Under the pieces are notes generated by a model. The model did no database searches. It was not told the DNA's origin and worked only from the letters and a program-made list of their open reading frames with translations. A stretch of DNA of 37,623 nt. It comes from an uncultured Paracoccaceae bacterium. GTDB taxonomy: Bacteria > Pseudomonadota > Alphaproteobacteria > Rhodobacterales > Rhodobacteraceae. Location of the stretch: NCBI GenBank assembly GCA_947500825.1, contig CANMTR010000024.1, positions 1-37,623 of the forward strand, read 5' to 3'. Shown in pieces: positions 15,288-23,228 of the stretch. The translations under genes and the position numbers were made by a program. Position 1 is the stretch's first letter. Every line of letters begins with the position of its first letter.

Positions 15288-15880
15288 CGCGTCACCTCCA
15301 TCCATTCCGCGATCCGCGCCTCCGGATCGGGGTTCAGCGTGATGTCGGTGACGACCGAGACGATGTCGGCCCCGGCGGCGAAGGCCTCCGGCGCCCGGGC
15401 GACCGACAGCCCGCCGATGGCCACGAGGGGCGTCTCGCCCGCCCGCGCCTTCCACTGGCGGACGCGGTCCAGCCCCTGCTCGTGCCACTTCATCTTCTTC
15501 AGGATCGTGGGCCAGACGGGGCCGAGGGCCACGTAGTCGGGGGCGCAGGCCATGGCGCGCTCCAGTTCCGCCTCGTCGTGGGTCGAGATGCCCAGCCGGA
15601 GCCCGGCGCGCCGGATCGCGGGCAGGTCGGCCCCGTCCAGGTCCTCCTGGCCCAGATGGACCCAGTCGCAGCCCAGGTCGATCGCCTCGCGCCAGTGGTC
15701 GTTGACCACCAGGGTCGCGCCGGCTTGCCCGCACAGGTCGCGCCCCCGGGCGATCCGGTCGCGCAAGGCGTCGCCCGAGAGGTCCTTGAGCCGCAGTTGC
15801 ACCAGCCGCACTCCCAGGGGCAGGGCGCGGGGCAGCCAGCCGGGATCGTCGAAGATGGGGTAGAACCGGTCGAGGTTCAT
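15284..15880 (-). CDS. thiE: Thiamine phosphate synthase ThiE
   Basis: Encodes 198 aa, a TIM-barrel enzyme that condenses HMP-pyrophosphate with the thiazole phosphate. Family motifs: [80 protein letters not shown], and [13 protein letters not shown]. The variant [10 protein letters not shown] after the phosphate loop replaces the usual TxTK run, as in alphaproteobacterial ThiE relatives. The start at 15880 overlaps the thiG stop (ATGA). The product is slightly shorter than E. coli ThiE (~211 aa) but covers the whole barrel. Confidence 0.93.
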   Translation of the reverse strand: MNLDRFYPIFDDPGWLPRALPLGVRLVQLRLKDLSGDALRDRIARGRDLCGQAGATLVVNDHWREAIDLGCDWVHLGQEDLDGADLPAIRRAGLRLGISTHDEAELERAMACAPDYVALGPVWPTILKKMKWHEQGLDRVRQWKARAGETPLVAIGGLSVARAPEAFAAGADIVSVVTDITLNPDPEARIAEWMEVTR

Positions 15881-16647
15881 TCCAGCACCGCCAGCCCGAG
15901 GACGGGGGTGGAGGGCGCGGCCATGTCGCGCGGCTCCATCGGGTCGGCGGCGCGCGCGAGGCGCCCGGCCTCGAGCGCGCGGGCGAACCCTTCGGCCATC
16001 GCGGCCGGGTCGCCCGCCTTCGCCACGGCGGTGTTCAGGAGCACCGCGTCGAAGCCCATCTCCATCGCCCGCGCCGCCTGGGAAGGCAGGCCGAGCCCGG
16101 CGTCGATCACCATGGGCACGTCCGGGAACTGCGCGCGCAGGGTGCGCAGGCCGTAGGGGTTGTTCAGCCCCAGCCCGGTGCCGATGGGCGCCCCCCATGG
16201 CATCAGCACCTCGCAGCCCGCCTCCAGCAGCCGGCCCGCGACGATTCCGTCCTCGGTGGTGTAGGGAAAGACGCAGAAATCCTCCTCGACGAGGATCCGC
16301 GCGGCCTCCACCAGGCCGAACGGGTCGGGCTGGAGGGTGTCGGCGTGGCCGATCACCTCGAGCTTGATCCAGGGCGTGCCGAAGAGCTCGCGCGCCATGT
16401 GGGCGGTGGTCACAGCCTCGCGGACGCTGTGGCAGCCGGCGGTGTTGGGCAGGACCGGCAGGCCCAGCTCCCGGACCACGTTCCAGAAGCCGCTCCCCGC
16501 GCCGCCCGAGGCCTCGCGCCGGATCGACACGGTGGCGACGCCTGCGCCGGAGCGGCGGAAGGCCTCCGACAGGACCCGGGGCGAGGGGTACTGGGCCGTG
16601 CCCAGCATCAGGGGCGAGGCGATCTCGGTGCCGTAGAAGGCGGTCAT
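15877..16647 (-). CDS. thiG: Thiazole synthase ThiG
   Basis: Encodes 256 aa. ThiG builds the thiazole ring from deoxyxylulose phosphate, dehydroglycine and the ThiS thiocarboxylate. The sequence shows [44 protein letters not shown] with the Schiff-base Lys, [40 protein letters not shown] and [20 protein letters not shown]. All are in the normal order and the length is normal. The start lies one base after the thiS stop, and its own stop overlaps thiE. With ThiO upstream, the glycine imine is supplied by the aerobic glycine oxidase route rather than by ThiH. Confidence 0.96.
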   Translation of the reverse strand: MTAFYGTEIASPLMLGTAQYPSPRVLSEAFRRSGAGVATVSIRREASGGAGSGFWNVVRELGLPVLPNTAGCHSVREAVTTAHMARELFGTPWIKLEVIGHADTLQPDPFGLVEAARILVEEDFCVFPYTTEDGIVAGRLLEAGCEVLMPWGAPIGTGLGLNNPYGLRTLRAQFPDVPMVIDAGLGLPSQAARAMEMGFDAVLLNTAVAKAGDPAAMAEGFARALEAGRLARAADPMEPRDMAAPSTPVLGLAVLE

Positions 16648-16648
16648 C

Positions 16649-16846
16649 TCAGCCTCCCTGCCGGGGTGCGAGGATCTCCAGCCGGTCGCCGGGGGAGAGC
16701 TCGTGGCCCTCCCGCAGGGCCGAGGGCACGAAGGTCTCGTTCACGGCAGTGGCGACGCGCGCCTCGCCGTATCCCAGTTCCTCGATCGCGGCGGCGAGGG
16801 TGGCGGACCGGATCTCGGCCGTTTCTCCGTTCACGGTGATCCTCAT
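16649..16846 (-). CDS. thiS: Sulfur carrier protein ThiS
   Basis: Encodes 65 aa with a ubiquitin-like beta-grasp fold. It ends in Gly-Gly, the pair that ThiF adenylates and that carries sulfur to Thi[13 protein letters not shown] starts the first hairpin and [16 protein letters not shown] the last strand and tail. The ATG overlaps the thiO stop (ATGA) and thiG starts one base after the thiS stop. The acceptor Gly is intact, so the protein should be functional. Confidence 0.94.
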   Translation of the reverse strand: MRITVNGETAEIRSATLAAAIEELGYGEARVATAVNETFVPSALREGHELSPGDRLEILAPRQGG

Positions 16847-17811
16847 TGCACGACCTCCGATGGTCGCCCCTCCAGCACCAGGTCCGCCACGCGCCGCGCC
16901 AGGGCGGGCGCGAGGAGGAAACCGTGCCGGTAGAGGCCGTTGACGTGGATGCGGTCGTCCTGGCGGACGATCCGCGGCAGGTTGTCGGGAAAGGCGGGGC
17001 GGGCGTCGGCGCCGAGCTCCAGCACCTCGGCCTCGGCGAAGGCGGGATGGAGCGCGAAGGCCGCGTTCAGAAGCTCCACCGTCGAGCGCAGCGTGACGGG
17101 CCCGCGCCCGTCGCTTTCGATCTGGGTGGCGCCCAGCATGAAGACACCACCGCCGCGGGGCACGATGTAGAGGGGGTGGCGCGGATGGAGGAGCCGCACG
17201 GGGCGGGCGATGCCCACCTCCGGGGCCCGCAGGACCGCCATCTCGCCGCGCACGCCGCGCAGGTCGGGCAGCCGGTCGCGGGCGGCGAGGCCGCGGCAGT
17301 CTATCACCGTGCCCGCCGGCTCCCCCTCGGGGTCGACCGCGACACCGCGGGCCGCGAGCCCCGCGCGGAGCGCGGCCAGGGCGTCGCGGGGGGAGAGATG
17401 CGCCTCATTGGGGAAGTGCAGCGCGCGGGAGAATCGCTCGGCCAGATCCGGCTCCAGACCCGCCAGGGCGTCCCGGTCGAGCCAGTCGTGGCCGCCGGTG
17501 CGCCGGGCGAAGCGGTCCAGCTCGCCCCGGTCGCGCCCCAGCGCCACCACGAGGGTGCCGGCCTGCGCGACCTTTGCTCCGGCCGCGCGCCACCAGGGCA
17601 GGGCCTCGCGCCCCAGCCGGACCACCGGCTCCTCGGCCGTCTCGCCCTCGCAGTCGGGGGCCAGCATGCCGCCCGCCCACCACGAGCAGCCATGGGGGCC
17701 GGGATCGCCCGCCGGATCGACCAGCCGCGGGGCCGCGCCGCGGGCGGCCAGCTCGTAGGCGACGGCCAGCCCCGCCACGCCGGCGCCCAGGACGGTGATC
17801 GCCTCGCTCAT
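16843..17811 (-). CDS. thiO: Glycine oxidase ThiO (FAD-dependent)
   Basis: Encodes 322 aa. ThiO oxidises glycine to the imine used by ThiG, releasing hydrogen peroxide. The Rossmann motif VLGAGVAGLAVAYELAARG is at residues 7-25. CSWWAGGMLAPDCEGE, ALHFPNEAHLSPRDALAAL, VIDCRGLAAR, PLYIVPRGGGVFMLGATQIES and HVNGLYRHGFLLAPALA match the DadA/glycine oxidase family. It is a little shorter than Bacillus ThiO (~369 aa) but has both the FAD and substrate parts. The ATG overlaps the thiD stop (ATGA). Confidence 0.93.
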   Translation of the reverse strand: MSEAITVLGAGVAGLAVAYELAARGAAPRLVDPAGDPGPHGCSWWAGGMLAPDCEGETAEEPVVRLGREALPWWRAAGAKVAQAGTLVVALGRDRGELDRFARRTGGHDWLDRDALAGLEPDLAERFSRALHFPNEAHLSPRDALAALRAGLAARGVAVDPEGEPAGTVIDCRGLAARDRLPDLRGVRGEMAVLRAPEVGIARPVRLLHPRHPLYIVPRGGGVFMLGATQIESDGRGPVTLRSTVELLNAAFALHPAFAEAEVLELGADARPAFPDNLPRIVRQDDRIHVNGLYRHGFLLAPALARRVADLVLEGRPSEVVQ

Positions 17812-18611
17812 GCCCAGAGCTCGTGGAAATGGTGGACGGGGCCGTGGCCGCTGCCCACATCCAGCCCGTCGGCGGCGGCGATGGCGCCCTGCAGCCAGCC
17901 ATGGGCGCGCCGCGTCGCCGCCGCGACCCCCTCGCCACGGGCAAGGCCGGCGGCGAGCGCCGAGGCCAGCGAGCAGCCGGTGCCGTGGGTGTTGCGGGTG
18001 GCGATCCGGGGCGCCTCCAGCGTCTCGGAGCCGCTCTCGCCCACCAGGATGTCGCGGCAGGTCCGCCCGTCCGCGTGGCCGCCCTTCATCAGGACCGCCT
18101 GCGGGCCCATGGCGCGCAGCGCCTCCCCCTGGCGGGCGGCCTCCCCGGGGGACGCGGCGGCCTCGCAGCCGAGGAGCTTCGCGGCCTCGGGCAGGTTGGG
18201 CGTCAGCACCGTGGCCCGCGGCACGAGCCGGTCGCGCAGCGCGGCGACGGCGTCGCCCGGCAGGAGCGGGTCGCCCGACTTGGCCACCATGACCGGATCG
18301 AGCACGACCGCGCCGTCGTAGCCCCTCAGCGCGTCGGCCACCGCGGCGACGATGTCGGCCGCTCCCAGCATGCCGATCTTCACCGCGTCGGCGCCGATAT
18401 CCGACAGGACCGAGGCGACCTGATCGGCCACCAGGTCGGGGGCGAGCGTCTCCACCCGCTGGACGCCTTTCGTGTTCTGGGCGGTGATCGCGGTGATCGC
18501 CGTCGCGGCATAGACGCCCAGGGCCGAGGCGGCCTTCAGGTCCGCCTGGATCCCGGCGCCGCCTCCGCTGTCGGAGCCCGCGATGATGAGGAGTTTCGCG
18601 ACCCGTGCCAT
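17808..18611 (-). CDS. thiD: Hydroxymethylpyrimidine (phosphate) kinase ThiD
   Basis: Encodes 267 aa. ThiD phosphorylates HMP twice to HMP-pyrophosphate. LLIIAGSDSGGGAGIQADLKA at the N-terminus, VYAATAITAITAQNTKGV, ADAVKIGMLG, VVLDPVMVAKSGD, LTPNLPEAAKLLG, VLMKGGHADG and NTHGTGCSLASALAAGLA give the full ribokinase-like set, including the GTGC anion hole. The start at 18611 has GGAAGGG just upstream, and a riboswitch precedes it. It is the first gene of the thiamine operon, so control by TPP acts on the whole unit. The pyrimidine-making ThiC is not in the window, so HMP must come from elsewhere or from TenA salvage. Confidence 0.96.
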   Translation of the reverse strand: MARVAKLLIIAGSDSGGGAGIQADLKAASALGVYAATAITAITAQNTKGVQRVETLAPDLVADQVASVLSDIGADAVKIGMLGAADIVAAVADALRGYDGAVVLDPVMVAKSGDPLLPGDAVAALRDRLVPRATVLTPNLPEAAKLLGCEAAASPGEAARQGEALRAMGPQAVLMKGGHADGRTCRDILVGESGSETLEAPRIATRNTHGTGCSLASALAAGLARGEGVAAATRRAHGWLQGAIAAADGLDVGSGHGPVHHFHELWA

Positions 18612-18618
18612 TGCTTTT

Positions 18619-18658
18619 CCCTTCCGCGTGCGGGCCGTCGATGCCGTGGACGGAAGGG
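18619..18658 (-). promoter_or_regulatory. Possible Shine-Dalgarno sequestering helix before thiD
   Basis: On the minus-strand RNA, CCCUUCCG (18651-18658) can pair perfectly with CGGAAGGG (18619-18626), which contains the thiD ribosome site. The loop is 24 bases. This would be a plausible 'off' structure for the TPP riboswitch acting on translation. The complementarity is seen in the sequence; the switching is inferred. Confidence 0.5.
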
Positions 18659-18664
18659 GGGCGG

Positions 18665-18680
18665 GGGACCTGTCGGTCCC
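18665..18680. repeat. Short hairpin downstream of the TPP aptamer
   Basis: GGGACC at 18665-18670 pairs with GGTCCC at 18675-18680 around a four-base loop, between the aptamer and the anti-Shine-Dalgarno sequence. No U-run follows on the minus strand, so it is not a standard terminator. It may be part of the expression platform. Confidence 0.45.
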
Positions 18681-18689
18681 GTCGCGTGT

Positions 18690-18775
18690 CTCCGTTCCCT
18701 CCGCCGGCATGGCCCGGATCAGGTTCGATGGGTCGGCGTGTCGCCTCTCAGCCCCTCGACGGGGCACCCCAACGG
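18690..18775 (-). ncRNA. TPP riboswitch (THI element)
   Basis: Read on the minus strand, the stretch has the conserved THI-element blocks in order: GGGGUGCC, GGCUGAGAGG, ACCC, CGAACCUGAUCCGGGCC, AUGCCGGCGGAGGGA. These make the TPP-binding pyrimidine-sensor and pyrophosphate-sensor arms. It lies about 80 bases upstream of thiD on the same strand, so TPP is expected to switch off the thiamine operon. Boundaries are estimates. Confidence 0.94.
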
Positions 18776-18804
18776 ATATGCTCGTCAAGCTAGGGAGTGC
18801 GCGG

Positions 18805-18822
18805 GCCCCGTGCAAGCGGGGC
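18805..18822 (-). terminator. GC hairpin after the molybdopterin oxidoreductase gene
   Basis: GCCCCG (18805-18810) pairs with CGGGGC (18817-18822), starting 9 bases after the stop codon at 18831 on the minus strand. No U-run follows, so it is a weak terminator candidate. Confidence 0.3.
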
Positions 18823-18830
18823 GGCGGATC

Positions 18831-21119
18831 TCAGCCCGCCGCCGCCTCCCGCGCGATGCGCACGGGCACGGCCTTGGAGCCGGGCGTCTTGGAGGCGCGG
18901 TCGTGCAGGCCCATGGGCACCAGCACGTTGCATTCGGGGTAGTAGGACCCGACCGTGCCTTCGGGCATCTCGAAGCGGATCACCTCGAGCCCGCCCAGCC
19001 GCCGCTCCACCCCGTCGCCGGCATCGCCCAGAAGCGCCACCCGGTCGCCGTGGGAGAGCCCCTCGCGCTCCATGTCGGCGGCGTTCATCAACAGCACGTC
19101 GCGCGTCCCCTCGATGCCGCGGAAACGGTCGGAATAGCCGTAGATCGTGGTGTTGAACTGGTCGTTCGAGCGCATGGTCAGAAGCGTGTAACGCCCCGGT
19201 TCGGGCTCGAAGGACAGCGCGTTGAGCCGCTCGGGCACGGTGAACTCGGCGCGTCCCGACTCCGTCTTCCAGATCCGGTGATGGGCGGGGTTGTCGCGCC
19301 AGAAGCCCCCGGGGCGGTTCAACCGCGCGTTGAAGTCGCGGAAATCGTCCGGGTAGGTCGCCTCGATCAGGTCGCGGACGCGGGAATAGTCGTCCACCCA
19401 CTCCGCCCAGGGGCGCCTGGGGCTGGCGGGGGTCAGCGCCTGGGCGATCCCGGCGACGATGGCCAGCTCGGATTTCAGGTGGTCGGAGGCGGGGGAGCGG
19501 TGCCCCTGGGAGCCGTGGATCATCGAGAAGCTGTCCTCGATGGAGATGTACTGGTTGCCGGTGGCCTGTTCGTCCTCCTCGGTGCGCGCGAGGCAGGGCA
19601 GGATGTAGGCCGTGCGGCCGGGATAGAGGTGCGAGCGGTTGAGCTTGGTGGAGACCATCACCGTCAGGTCCTGGTCGCGCCACGTCTTCTCCAGCCGGCC
19701 GGTGTCGGGCAGGGCGCGCAGCAGGTTGCCGCCCAGACACAGGATGGCGCGGATGCGGCCCTCCAGGATGCCCTGCCCCGCGTCGACGACATGGGTTCCG
19801 TCCTCCCTCGGCGGGTCGAAGTCGAACATCTCCGCCAGCCGGTCCAGGGGGACGAGGTCTGCCTTCTCGGCGATGCCGACCGTCCTTTGCCCCTGGACGT
19901 TGGAATGGCCCCTGACCGGGCACATGCCCGCGCCGGGACGGCCGATATTGCCGCGCAGGAGCAGCAGGTTCACCAGCATGCCGATGTTGTCGGCCCCGTG
20001 CGCTTGCTGGGTGAGCCCCATGCCGTAGACGCCGATGACGCTTCGCGCCTCCATGTAGACCCGGGCCGCGTCGCGCAGGGCGCCCTCGTCCAGGCCGCAT
20101 TCGGCGGTGATCGCGCCCCAGTCGGCGGCGCGGGCATGGGCGATGAAATCCTCGTGGCCAGTGGCGTGCTCGCGCAGGAAGTCCCAGTCGATCACCGTCC
20201 CGCCGGCCGCGTCGTCGGCCTCCACCACCGCCTTGGCGACACCGAGAATCGCGGCGATGTCGGTGCCCGCCTTGAGCTGGTGGTACTGGTCCGAGATCGT
20301 CGTCTCGCGCCCCATGGCCATGTCGAGCGGGTTCTGCGGATCGACGAAGGAGACCAGCCCCTGCTCGCGCACGGGGTTGAAGGTGACGATGCGCGCGCCG
20401 CGATCCTTGGCCTCCTTCAGCGGGTGCAGGAAGCGCGGCGAGTTCGTCCCCGGGTTCTGGCCGAAGAAGAAGAAGCAGTCGGTCTTCTCCAGGTCTTCCC
20501 AGATCACCGTTCCCACCGGCGAGCCGATCACCTTCTGCAGGTTCACGCTCGTCGTCTCGTGGCACATGTTCGACGATTGCGGCAGGTTGTTGGTGCCGTA
20601 GAGGCGGGCCAGCAGCGCCCAGAGATAGGACGCCTCGAGCCCCGCATGGCCCGAGGAATAGAACACCACGTCGTCTGGCGGCAGCTCCCCCAGCTTGGCG
20701 GCGATGTCCGCGAAGGCCTCCTCCCAGTTTACCTCGACATAGCGGTCGGTCTTCGCGTCGTAGCGCATCGGGTGGGTCAGGCGGCCGGTGGATTCGATCT
20801 GGTGGTCGGTCCAGTCCAGAAGCTCGGCGACCGTGTGGTCGTCCCAGAAATCGGGGCGGCAGCGGGCGGTGGTGCTTTCCCACAGGGTCGCCTTGGCCCC
20901 GTTCTCGCAGAACTCGAACGCCTTGTAGTTGGCCGGCTTGGGCCAGGCGCAGGACGAGCACATGAACCCGCCGGGCTTGTTCTGCCGCCCAAGGCTTTCC
21001 AGCACGCCCGGCGTGGGCCAGCTTTCGCCGAAGACCTGGGCGATGCCGCGCATCGACCCCCATCCGCCGGCGGGGCCGCTCTCGCGCGGCAGGTCGTCGT
21101 GGATGTCGTCTTCGGCCAT
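18831..21119 (-). CDS. Molybdopterin oxidoreductase of the FdhF/YdeP family
   Basis: Encodes 762 aa, a cytoplasmic molybdopterin enzyme of the formate-dehydrogenase-alpha-like (YdeP) type. The N-terminus has GGFMCSSCAWPKP (Cys54, Cys57) and FCENGAKA (Cys71), so fewer Cys than the usual 4Fe-4S site. SSNMCHETTSVNL places Cys186-His187 where true formate dehydrogenases have the Mo-ligand Cys/Sec-His. FFFFGQNPGTNSPR, GMGLTQQAHGADNI, RGNIGRPGAGMCPVRGHSNVQ and a C-terminal molydop-binding domain (LLTMRSNDQFNTTIYG) complete it. No signal peptide is seen. The ATG has AGGAGGA close upstream. It is divergent from fdhD, which sulfurates such cofactors. The substrate is unknown: E. coli YdeP is linked to acid resistance. 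Confidence 0.88.
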   Translation of the reverse strand: MAEDDIHDDLPRESGPAGGWGSMRGIAQVFGESWPTPGVLESLGRQNKPGGFMCSSCAWPKPANYKAFEFCENGAKATLWESTTARCRPDFWDDHTVAELLDWTDHQIESTGRLTHPMRYDAKTDRYVEVNWEEAFADIAAKLGELPPDDVVFYSSGHAGLEASYLWALLARLYGTNNLPQSSNMCHETTSVNLQKVIGSPVGTVIWEDLEKTDCFFFFGQNPGTNSPRFLHPLKEAKDRGARIVTFNPVREQGLVSFVDPQNPLDMAMGRETTISDQYHQLKAGTDIAAILGVAKAVVEADDAAGGTVIDWDFLREHATGHEDFIAHARAADWGAITAECGLDEGALRDAARVYMEARSVIGVYGMGLTQQAHGADNIGMLVNLLLLRGNIGRPGAGMCPVRGHSNVQGQRTVGIAEKADLVPLDRLAEMFDFDPPREDGTHVVDAGQGILEGRIRAILCLGGNLLRALPDTGRLEKTWRDQDLTVMVSTKLNRSHLYPGRTAYILPCLARTEEDEQATGNQYISIEDSFSMIHGSQGHRSPASDHLKSELAIVAGIAQALTPASPRRPWAEWVDDYSRVRDLIEATYPDDFRDFNARLNRPGGFWRDNPAHHRIWKTESGRAEFTVPERLNALSFEPEPGRYTLLTMRSNDQFNTTIYGYSDRFRGIEGTRDVLLMNAADMEREGLSHGDRVALLGDAGDGVERRLGGLEVIRFEMPEGTVGSYYPECNVLVPMGLHDRASKTPGSKAVPVRIAREAAAG

Positions 21120-21281
21120 GTGGTCCTCCTGGGCGGCTCGTCGTCCCCGATCCGTTCCAAGAACGCCCGTGCGAGGAAAAAGGTGCCCGCGCCTCTCCGG
21201 GGGCCGAGATACGGAGGCCGAAGCGCGGGGGCCCCGCCCGGAACCCGCCCGGCCCGCGGGTCTTGAGCCCCAGAGACCCTC

Positions 21282-22064
21282 ATGGAGGCGCGTTCCCCGA
21301 TGGCCGAGCCCGCCCGTCTTCCCGCCGTGCCCGACCTGCCGGAGGAGACGCCCGTGGCGATCACCTGCAACGGCAGCGCGCAGGCGGTGATGATGGCCAC
21401 CCCCCGCGACCTGGCCGATTTCGCCTGGGGCTTCGCCCGGACGGAAGGGTTCCTGGACGGCGCGGGCGACGTCGAGCGATTCGAGGTCCTCGACCACGGG
21501 GAGGCGGGCCGGGAGGCGCGGTTCTGGCTCGTGCCCGAGCGGGCCGACGCCCTCGCCCGGCGGCGGCGGCGGATGACCGGCCCGGTGGGCTGCGGGCTGT
21601 GCGGTATCGACAGCCTGCACGAGGCGCTGCGCGAAGGCCTCGGGGTACAAGCTGCGGAGCTGCGCCTGACGCGGGCGGAGGTCGCGGGCGCGACCGAGGC
21701 GCTGCGCCGCCACCAGCCGCTGCGCGACCGGGTGCGGGGCCTGCACGCGGCGGGCTTCCTGCGGCCGGGGGCGGGGATCGTGCTCGCGCGCGAGGATGTC
21801 GGGCGCCACAACGCGGTCGACAAGGTCTGCGGCGCGCTCCTGAGGGGCGGCACCGACCCGGGCACGGGCGCGGTCGTCACCACCAGCCGCGTCTCGGTCG
21901 ACCTGGTGCAGAAATGCGCCGCCATGGGCGCGCCGATGCTGATCGCCGTCTCGACGCCCACGGGGCTGTCGGTCCGGGCGGCCGAGGCGGCGGGGCTGAC
22001 CCTGGTGGCCCGGGCGCGGGGCGGGGACTACGAGGTCTTCTCCCGCCCCGACCGGATCTCGTGA
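21282..22064 (+). CDS. fdhD: Sulfur carrier/sulfurtransferase FdhD
   Basis: Encodes 260 aa. FdhD passes sulfur from a cysteine desulfurase to the molybdenum cofactor of formate-dehydrogenase-like enzymes. The catalytic CxxC is GCGLCGID (Cys104, Cys107). ETPVAITCNGSAQAVMMATPRDL and FAWGFARTEGF are the N-terminal signatures, and AREDVGRHNAVDKVCGALL and TTSRVSVDLVQKCAAMGAP the C-terminal ones. An internal ATG at 21300 has GGAGG 11 bases upstream and may be the real start, giving 254 aa. It is divergent from the oxidoreductase it presumably serves, and its stop directly abuts the stop of the convergent catalase-like gene. Confidence 0.93.
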   Translation: MEARSPMAEPARLPAVPDLPEETPVAITCNGSAQAVMMATPRDLADFAWGFARTEGFLDGAGDVERFEVLDHGEAGREARFWLVPERADALARRRRRMTGPVGCGLCGIDSLHEALREGLGVQAAELRLTRAEVAGATEALRRHQPLRDRVRGLHAAGFLRPGAGIVLAREDVGRHNAVDKVCGALLRGGTDPGTGAVVTTSRVSVDLVQKCAAMGAPMLIAVSTPTGLSVRAAEAAGLTLVARARGGDYEVFSRPDRIS

Positions 22065-23141
22065 TCAGGCCGGCAGGTCGGCCGCCCGGGGGTCGTGGAT
22101 CGGGCAGCGGTTCACCCGCTCGCGGAACCGGGCCGAATGGTCGTAGGGCGATTTCCGCGCCCGGTTGATCGAACCCATGGGCCGGTGCGCGGTGATCCCG
22201 TTCCAGGGCGCGAAGCGCATGGCGTCGTCCACGGCCGTGGCGCGCGCCTCGCTCCAGGCCGGCTGGGACGTGGCCTCGACGACGGCCACGGTCTGGAAGG
22301 GAGAGACCTCCTCGTCCCAGACCACGGTGGCGTCCTCGATCGGCTGGGCCTCCACGTCGCGCAAAAGCTGGACGCGCAGCTCCCACTTGGCGGGCGCCTC
22401 GCGCATGGCCGCGTCGATCTCCTCGCGCAGGGCGTCCGGGCGCCCGGAGGTGTCGACCTCCCGCCCCGTCAGGCGGGTGAGGGTGTCCGACACGGGGACG
22501 AGCTGCACCTTGGCCACGTAGCCGCCGTAGCGGTAGGGCGTCTGGGTATAGAACGTCTCTCCCAGGGGGTGCGTGTTGGGCGCGCCGCCCAGGGTCTGCA
22601 GCGTGGGGGAGGGGCCGAGGGCCTTGTCGACGCCCCGAAGCGCCTTCGACAGGAGCTTCTTGCCCCATTCGGCCCGGTCCGTGGTCGCGGCCAGCAGCTT
22701 CAGCGTCCTGGCGAAGTCCTCGGCCGAGGCGGCGCTGAAGGCGGGGCCGTTGATCATCACGAAGTCCTGGGACGTGCTGTCGTCCTCGGTGTCGAGCCGC
22801 TCGCCCTCCACGTTCACGACCTTCAGGGCCAGCCCCCGCGGGACCGAGACGGCATCGTCGAGCAGGTCGCCCGGGTTGGTCGAGATCCGCAGGATCGCGT
22901 CGTGGGCGCCGGGGCGGGCGAAGATCCCCTGGGCCAGCTCACCGGGCAGGCCGTCGGGGATGGTCATCCTCGCGGCGATGACGCCGTGGCTCTTGGCGTG
23001 GACGGAGCGGTAGGCGTGGCCCTCGTCCTCGGCCACGCGTTCGAGGATCGTGTCCATCGTGTCGTTCATGTCGCGGATGGTCTCGGCCTCGGTGGCGTCG
23101 ACGCTCTCCAGCTCGTCGCTGTAGGGAATGGGGTCCTTCAT
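22065..23141 (-). CDS. Catalase-family haem protein (SrpA-like, short)
   Basis: Encodes 358 aa, much shorter than typical catalases (about 480-750 aa). It resembles the SrpA-type 'catalase family protein'. VHAKSHGVIAARMTIPDGLP holds the distal His; VPRGLALKVVNVEGE and SQDFVMINGPAFSA correspond to the catalase core (RGFAVKFYT, DFVG..NTPVF). The C-terminal part has FAPWNGITAHRPMGSINRAR, like the end of SrpA proteins. No signal peptide is visible. GGAGGAG lies before the ATG. Such proteins bind haem and may act as peroxidases or fatty-acid-hydroperoxide enzymes. The alcohol dehydrogenase gene upstream is 87 bp away and probably ends at a hairpin, so co-transcription is uncertain. Confidence 0.85.
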   Translation of the reverse strand: MKDPIPYSDELESVDATEAETIRDMNDTMDTILERVAEDEGHAYRSVHAKSHGVIAARMTIPDGLPGELAQGIFARPGAHDAILRISTNPGDLLDDAVSVPRGLALKVVNVEGERLDTEDDSTSQDFVMINGPAFSAASAEDFARTLKLLAATTDRAEWGKKLLSKALRGVDKALGPSPTLQTLGGAPNTHPLGETFYTQTPYRYGGYVAKVQLVPVSDTLTRLTGREVDTSGRPDALREEIDAAMREAPAKWELRVQLLRDVEAQPIEDATVVWDEEVSPFQTVAVVEATSQPAWSEARATAVDDAMRFAPWNGITAHRPMGSINRARKSPYDHSARFRERVNRCPIHDPRAADLPA

Positions 23142-23193
23142 GTCTGTTCTCCTCCGGCGATGGGTGGGTGGCGCCGTGGGCGCGCCTGCCTTG

Positions 23194-23222
23194 GCCCGTC
23201 CCGCGCGGCGCGCGGGACGGGC
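23194..23222. terminator. Strong 12-bp GC hairpin between the dehydrogenase and catalase-like genes
   Basis: A perfect inverted repeat, arms 23194-23205 and 23211-23222 around a five-base loop, begins 7 bases after the stop codon of the alcohol dehydrogenase gene. No U-run follows. Its stability and position suggest a terminator or an RNA-stabilising 3' end. Confidence 0.5.
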
Positions 23223-23228
23223 GGGGGG

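Noticed and set aside
18665-18680. GGGACC/GGTCCC hairpin as a Rho-independent terminator of the riboswitch
   Set aside because: No U-run follows on the minus-strand transcript; pairing with the ribosome site explains control better.
18831-21119. Annotation as a classical formate dehydrogenase alpha subunit
   Set aside because: No beta or gamma subunit genes are nearby and the N-terminal cluster motif is reduced; the YdeP-like call fits better.
17823-21266. A very long open frame on the + strand opposite thiD and the molybdopterin oxidoreductase
   Set aside because: It is antisense to well-supported genes, its product is Gly/Ala/Arg/His-rich with no motif, and such frames are common opposite GC-rich genes.
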